Of a DNA stretch of 6,781 nt, positions 5,193-6,781 are shown one piece after another. Below the pieces are notes generated by a model. The model searched no databases and had not been told where the DNA came from. It saw only the letters and a program-made list of their open reading frames with translations. How positions within the stretch are numbered: the stretch's first letter is position 1; every line of letters starts with the position of its first letter. The stretch lies in assembly GCA_009889585.1 (NCBI GenBank), contig WUQV01000287.1, positions 1 through 6,781 on the forward strand, given 5' to 3'. The DNA is from Candidatus Bathyarchaeota archaeon. GTDB taxonomy: Archaea > Thermoproteota > Bathyarchaeia > Bathyarchaeales > WUQV01. The translations under genes were made by a program, and so were the position numbers.

Positions 5193-6221
5193 ATGCTTAA
5201 GCGTTATCGATACGTTAACGTGAGCGTGAATTACGAGGAGGTGCTTCACGCAAGCGGTGATTCGCTTAAAGAGGCGCTAGCATTAGCGCAGGCAGCTTCC
5301 TTAAAGAACTTCGGGATGAGGGTTTTATTCTACACCCCTAGCTTCGCTTACTATAGGATCAAGCGTTACAGCCCGCCGCCGGATGCATTTCCATCCATTT
5401 CGATTACAGGCTCGTATTGCGCCCTACGATGTAAGCATTGCGAGGGGAAGACGTTGAGGACTATGTACCCGGCGACAAGCCCGAGGAAGCTCCTTGAGCT
5501 TTGCGCTAAGTTAAAGAGGCGAGGGGCTATAGGCTGCCTCATCAGCGGCGGTTGTTCAACGGATGGATCCGTTCCGCTCGAAGGGTTCATCGACGCCATC
5601 TCTAAGGTGAAGCGAGAGCTAGGGCTCATCGTGACCGTTCACACGGGGCTCGTAAACTATAACGTGGCCAAGAGGTTGAAGGAAGCTGGCGTCGACTCAG
5701 CCATGCTCGACGTCATAGGTTCGGATGAGACCATAAAGGACATTTATCATCTAAACGCGTCCGTAGCCGACTTCGAACGATCCCTAAGGGCTTTGCACGA
5801 GGTTGGCATACCATCCGTTCCGCACGTTGTAGTCGGCTTGCATTACGGGAGGTTAAGCGGGGAGCTAAGGGCTTTACAAGCCGTTGAGAAGTGCTCGCCG
5901 TCCGCGGTCGTCATCATCGTATTCACGCCCATCCGAGGGACAGCCATGGAAGGGGTTCATCCGCCTAAGCCTGAGGACGTCGCCAAGGTATTGACGATCG
6001 CAAGGCTAATGTTACAAAAGACGCCGGTCATCTTAGGCTGCATGAGGCCTAAGGGAGAGTATAGAGCTCGAGTTGATGAGTTAGCCTTAAGGGCTGGGGT
6101 TAACGCTATAGCCTTCCCAACGGAAGGTGCAATAAAGCTCGTTGAATCCTTAGGTTATGAAATAACTTTTTCCCCCGTTTGTTGTTCTCAAGCTTACGTT
6201 GATGTTAAATCCTTAAGGTGA
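5193..6221 (+). CDS. radical SAM protein, biotin-synthase homolog (COG1856-like); likely partner in LipS1/LipS2 lipoyl synthase
   Basis: A 342-residue radical SAM enzyme. The cluster motif is CALRCKHC (Cys76, Cys80, Cys83), preceded by FPSISITGSY. LISGGCSTDG (residues 116-125) matches the glycine-rich AdoMet-binding strand. PHVVVGLHYGR and FTPIRGTAMEG follow. The last element closely parallels FTPIPGTALE in the neighbouring gene, so the two are probably distant paralogues. Cys283, Cys330 and Cys331 near the C-terminus are candidates for an auxiliary cluster. The predicted role is sulfur insertion into octanoyl groups on GcvH or E2 proteins, together with the divergent neighbour, in the cytoplasm. 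The start ATG at 5193 has no Shine-Dalgarno, but a weak TATA-like CTTAAAC lies about 25 nt upstream, consistent with a leaderless mRNA. No gcvH or lipoate ligase lies in this window. Confidence 0.85.
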   Translation: MLKRYRYVNVSVNYEEVLHASGDSLKEALALAQAASLKNFGMRVLFYTPSFAYYRIKRYSPPPDAFPSISITGSYCALRCKHCEGKTLRTMYPATSPRKLLELCAKLKRRGAIGCLISGGCSTDGSVPLEGFIDAISKVKRELGLIVTVHTGLVNYNVAKRLKEAGVDSAMLDVIGSDETIKDIYHLNASVADFERSLRALHEVGIPSVPHVVVGLHYGRLSGELRALQAVEKCSPSAVVIIVFTPIRGTAMEGVHPPKPEDVAKVLTIARLMLQKTPVILGCMRPKGEYRARVDELALRAGVNAIAFPTEGAIKLVESLGYEITFSPVCCSQAYVDVKSLR

Positions 6222-6781
6222 ACGTCTTGCCTCAAGGATTAAAGTTAGTTCTGAGTAGAACATAAGTAAAGAGCTTAAGTAAGCGGCTTTAATTTATACA
6301 TTATGAAGGTGATTTATTACTTCGTAGCGAGAGAGTTCAAAAGCCAGAAGTTCAAAGCGGATAATGAGAAGGCTGATTGGATCTACTTAAGCTTTATGCA
6401 TAGCGACTTAGCATCAAACGAGCTCTTTCTTTTAATTTAAACTTAAAGCCTACTTACCACAGCACATAATCTCACGTCTAACTGGTTAAACTACTAAATG
6501 TCAACAGCCTAAATCTTCTTTTAATTAGTAAAAGGAGCCCGAAAGGACGTCGAAAAGGCAAATGGATAGCTAAAGGAAATAACCTTAATCAAAGAAAGGT
6601 CCATCAGCTAAGCGGTGAGGTCCCATTAAGCTCAGAAGAAACAAGAAATGAGCCTGAGGAGCTACGAAAAGCTAAGATAAAAGAAAGCGATCGAGAAGCG
6701 GCTAGGAATATGCTGCTTTTTGTATTTAAAGCCTAAATAGCATCTATCAAGGTCTTATGAATTATAAAGTAAGCCGAGAGA
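6222..6781. other. 560-bp AT-rich region without a convincing gene
   Basis: After the second radical SAM gene the sequence becomes AT-rich. It holds a TATA-like TTTATA (6293-6298), a doubtful 45-codon ORF (6303-6440) and an 84-codon open frame lacking any usable start (6482-6735). I found no complete tRNA, CRISPR repeat, clear inverted repeat or T-rich terminator. It may be spacer or the decayed remains of genes. Confidence 0.5.
6303..6440 (+). CDS. doubtful 45-residue hypothetical ORF
   Basis: ATG to TAA frame giving a short protein that begins MKVIYYFVAREFK and ends SNELFLLI. There is no Shine-Dalgarno. The nearby TTTATA box is only a few bases before the ATG, too close to serve it as a promoter. 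No family is recognised. It may be chance or a gene fragment. Confidence 0.2.
   Translation: MKVIYYFVAREFKSQKFKADNEKADWIYLSFMHSDLASNELFLLI

Noticed and set aside
5366..5629. 87-codon minus-strand open frame
   Set aside because: Antisense shadow inside the second radical SAM gene, covering its cluster motif region.
6598..6632. tRNA-like D-arm text (CAGCTAAGCGGTGAGG)
   Set aside because: No anticodon arm, T-arm (GGTTC) or acceptor pairing can be built around it.

Overview
The window reads as a piece of a thermophilic archaeal chromosome, most likely from the TACK superphylum (Thermoproteota and relatives). The 16S rRNA gene on the minus strand has an archaeal 5' end (TCCGGTTGATCCTGCCGG). It carries introns of the archaeal bulge-helix-bulge (BHB) type, its promoter has a TATA box, and its stems are GC-rich. 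The protein genes include archaeal lipoyl-synthase-like radical SAM proteins. I cannot name the order or genus from this sequence.

Left third (1-2535, minus strand): an incomplete 16S rRNA gene broken up by at least eight introns. By aligning to the conserved 16S core and folding each junction as a BHB, I place introns after E. coli positions of about 265 (30 nt), 722 (677 nt), 890 (45 nt), 908 (45 nt), 919 (36 nt), 932 (33 nt) and 977 (51 nt). An eighth intron begins near 1056 and runs off the left edge. The last ~500 nt of mature 16S are therefore outside the window. The 722 intron encodes a complete two-motif LAGLIDADG homing endonuclease whose stop codon lies inside the 3' splice motif. 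The eighth intron encodes a second LAGLIDADG protein, truncated by the window edge. Between 890 and 977 the exons are only 18, 11, 13 and 46 nt long.

Middle (2536-4094): a small Mth938/DUF498-family gene on the minus strand lies upstream of the rRNA promoter. It diverges, from a shared AT-rich box, from a plus-strand pair: an HExxH putative metallopeptidase and, 27 bp later, a 47-residue four-cysteine (zinc-ribbon-like) protein that starts with TTG.

Right (4141-6221): two divergent radical SAM genes whose start codons are about 29 bp apart. They resemble the two biotin-synthase-like proteins (COG2516-like and COG1856-like) that together form the non-LipA lipoyl synthase described in Thermococcus kodakarensis, so this is a likely lipoate-synthesis pair. 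The last 560 bp are AT-rich, with only a doubtful 45-codon ORF and an 84-codon open frame that lacks a start codon.

The strongest unusual signal is the 16S gene. The number of introns, the micro-exons, an intron in the 5' domain (helix 11 region) and the interruption of several standard primer and probe sites together suggest a lineage that PCR surveys would miss or mis-size.
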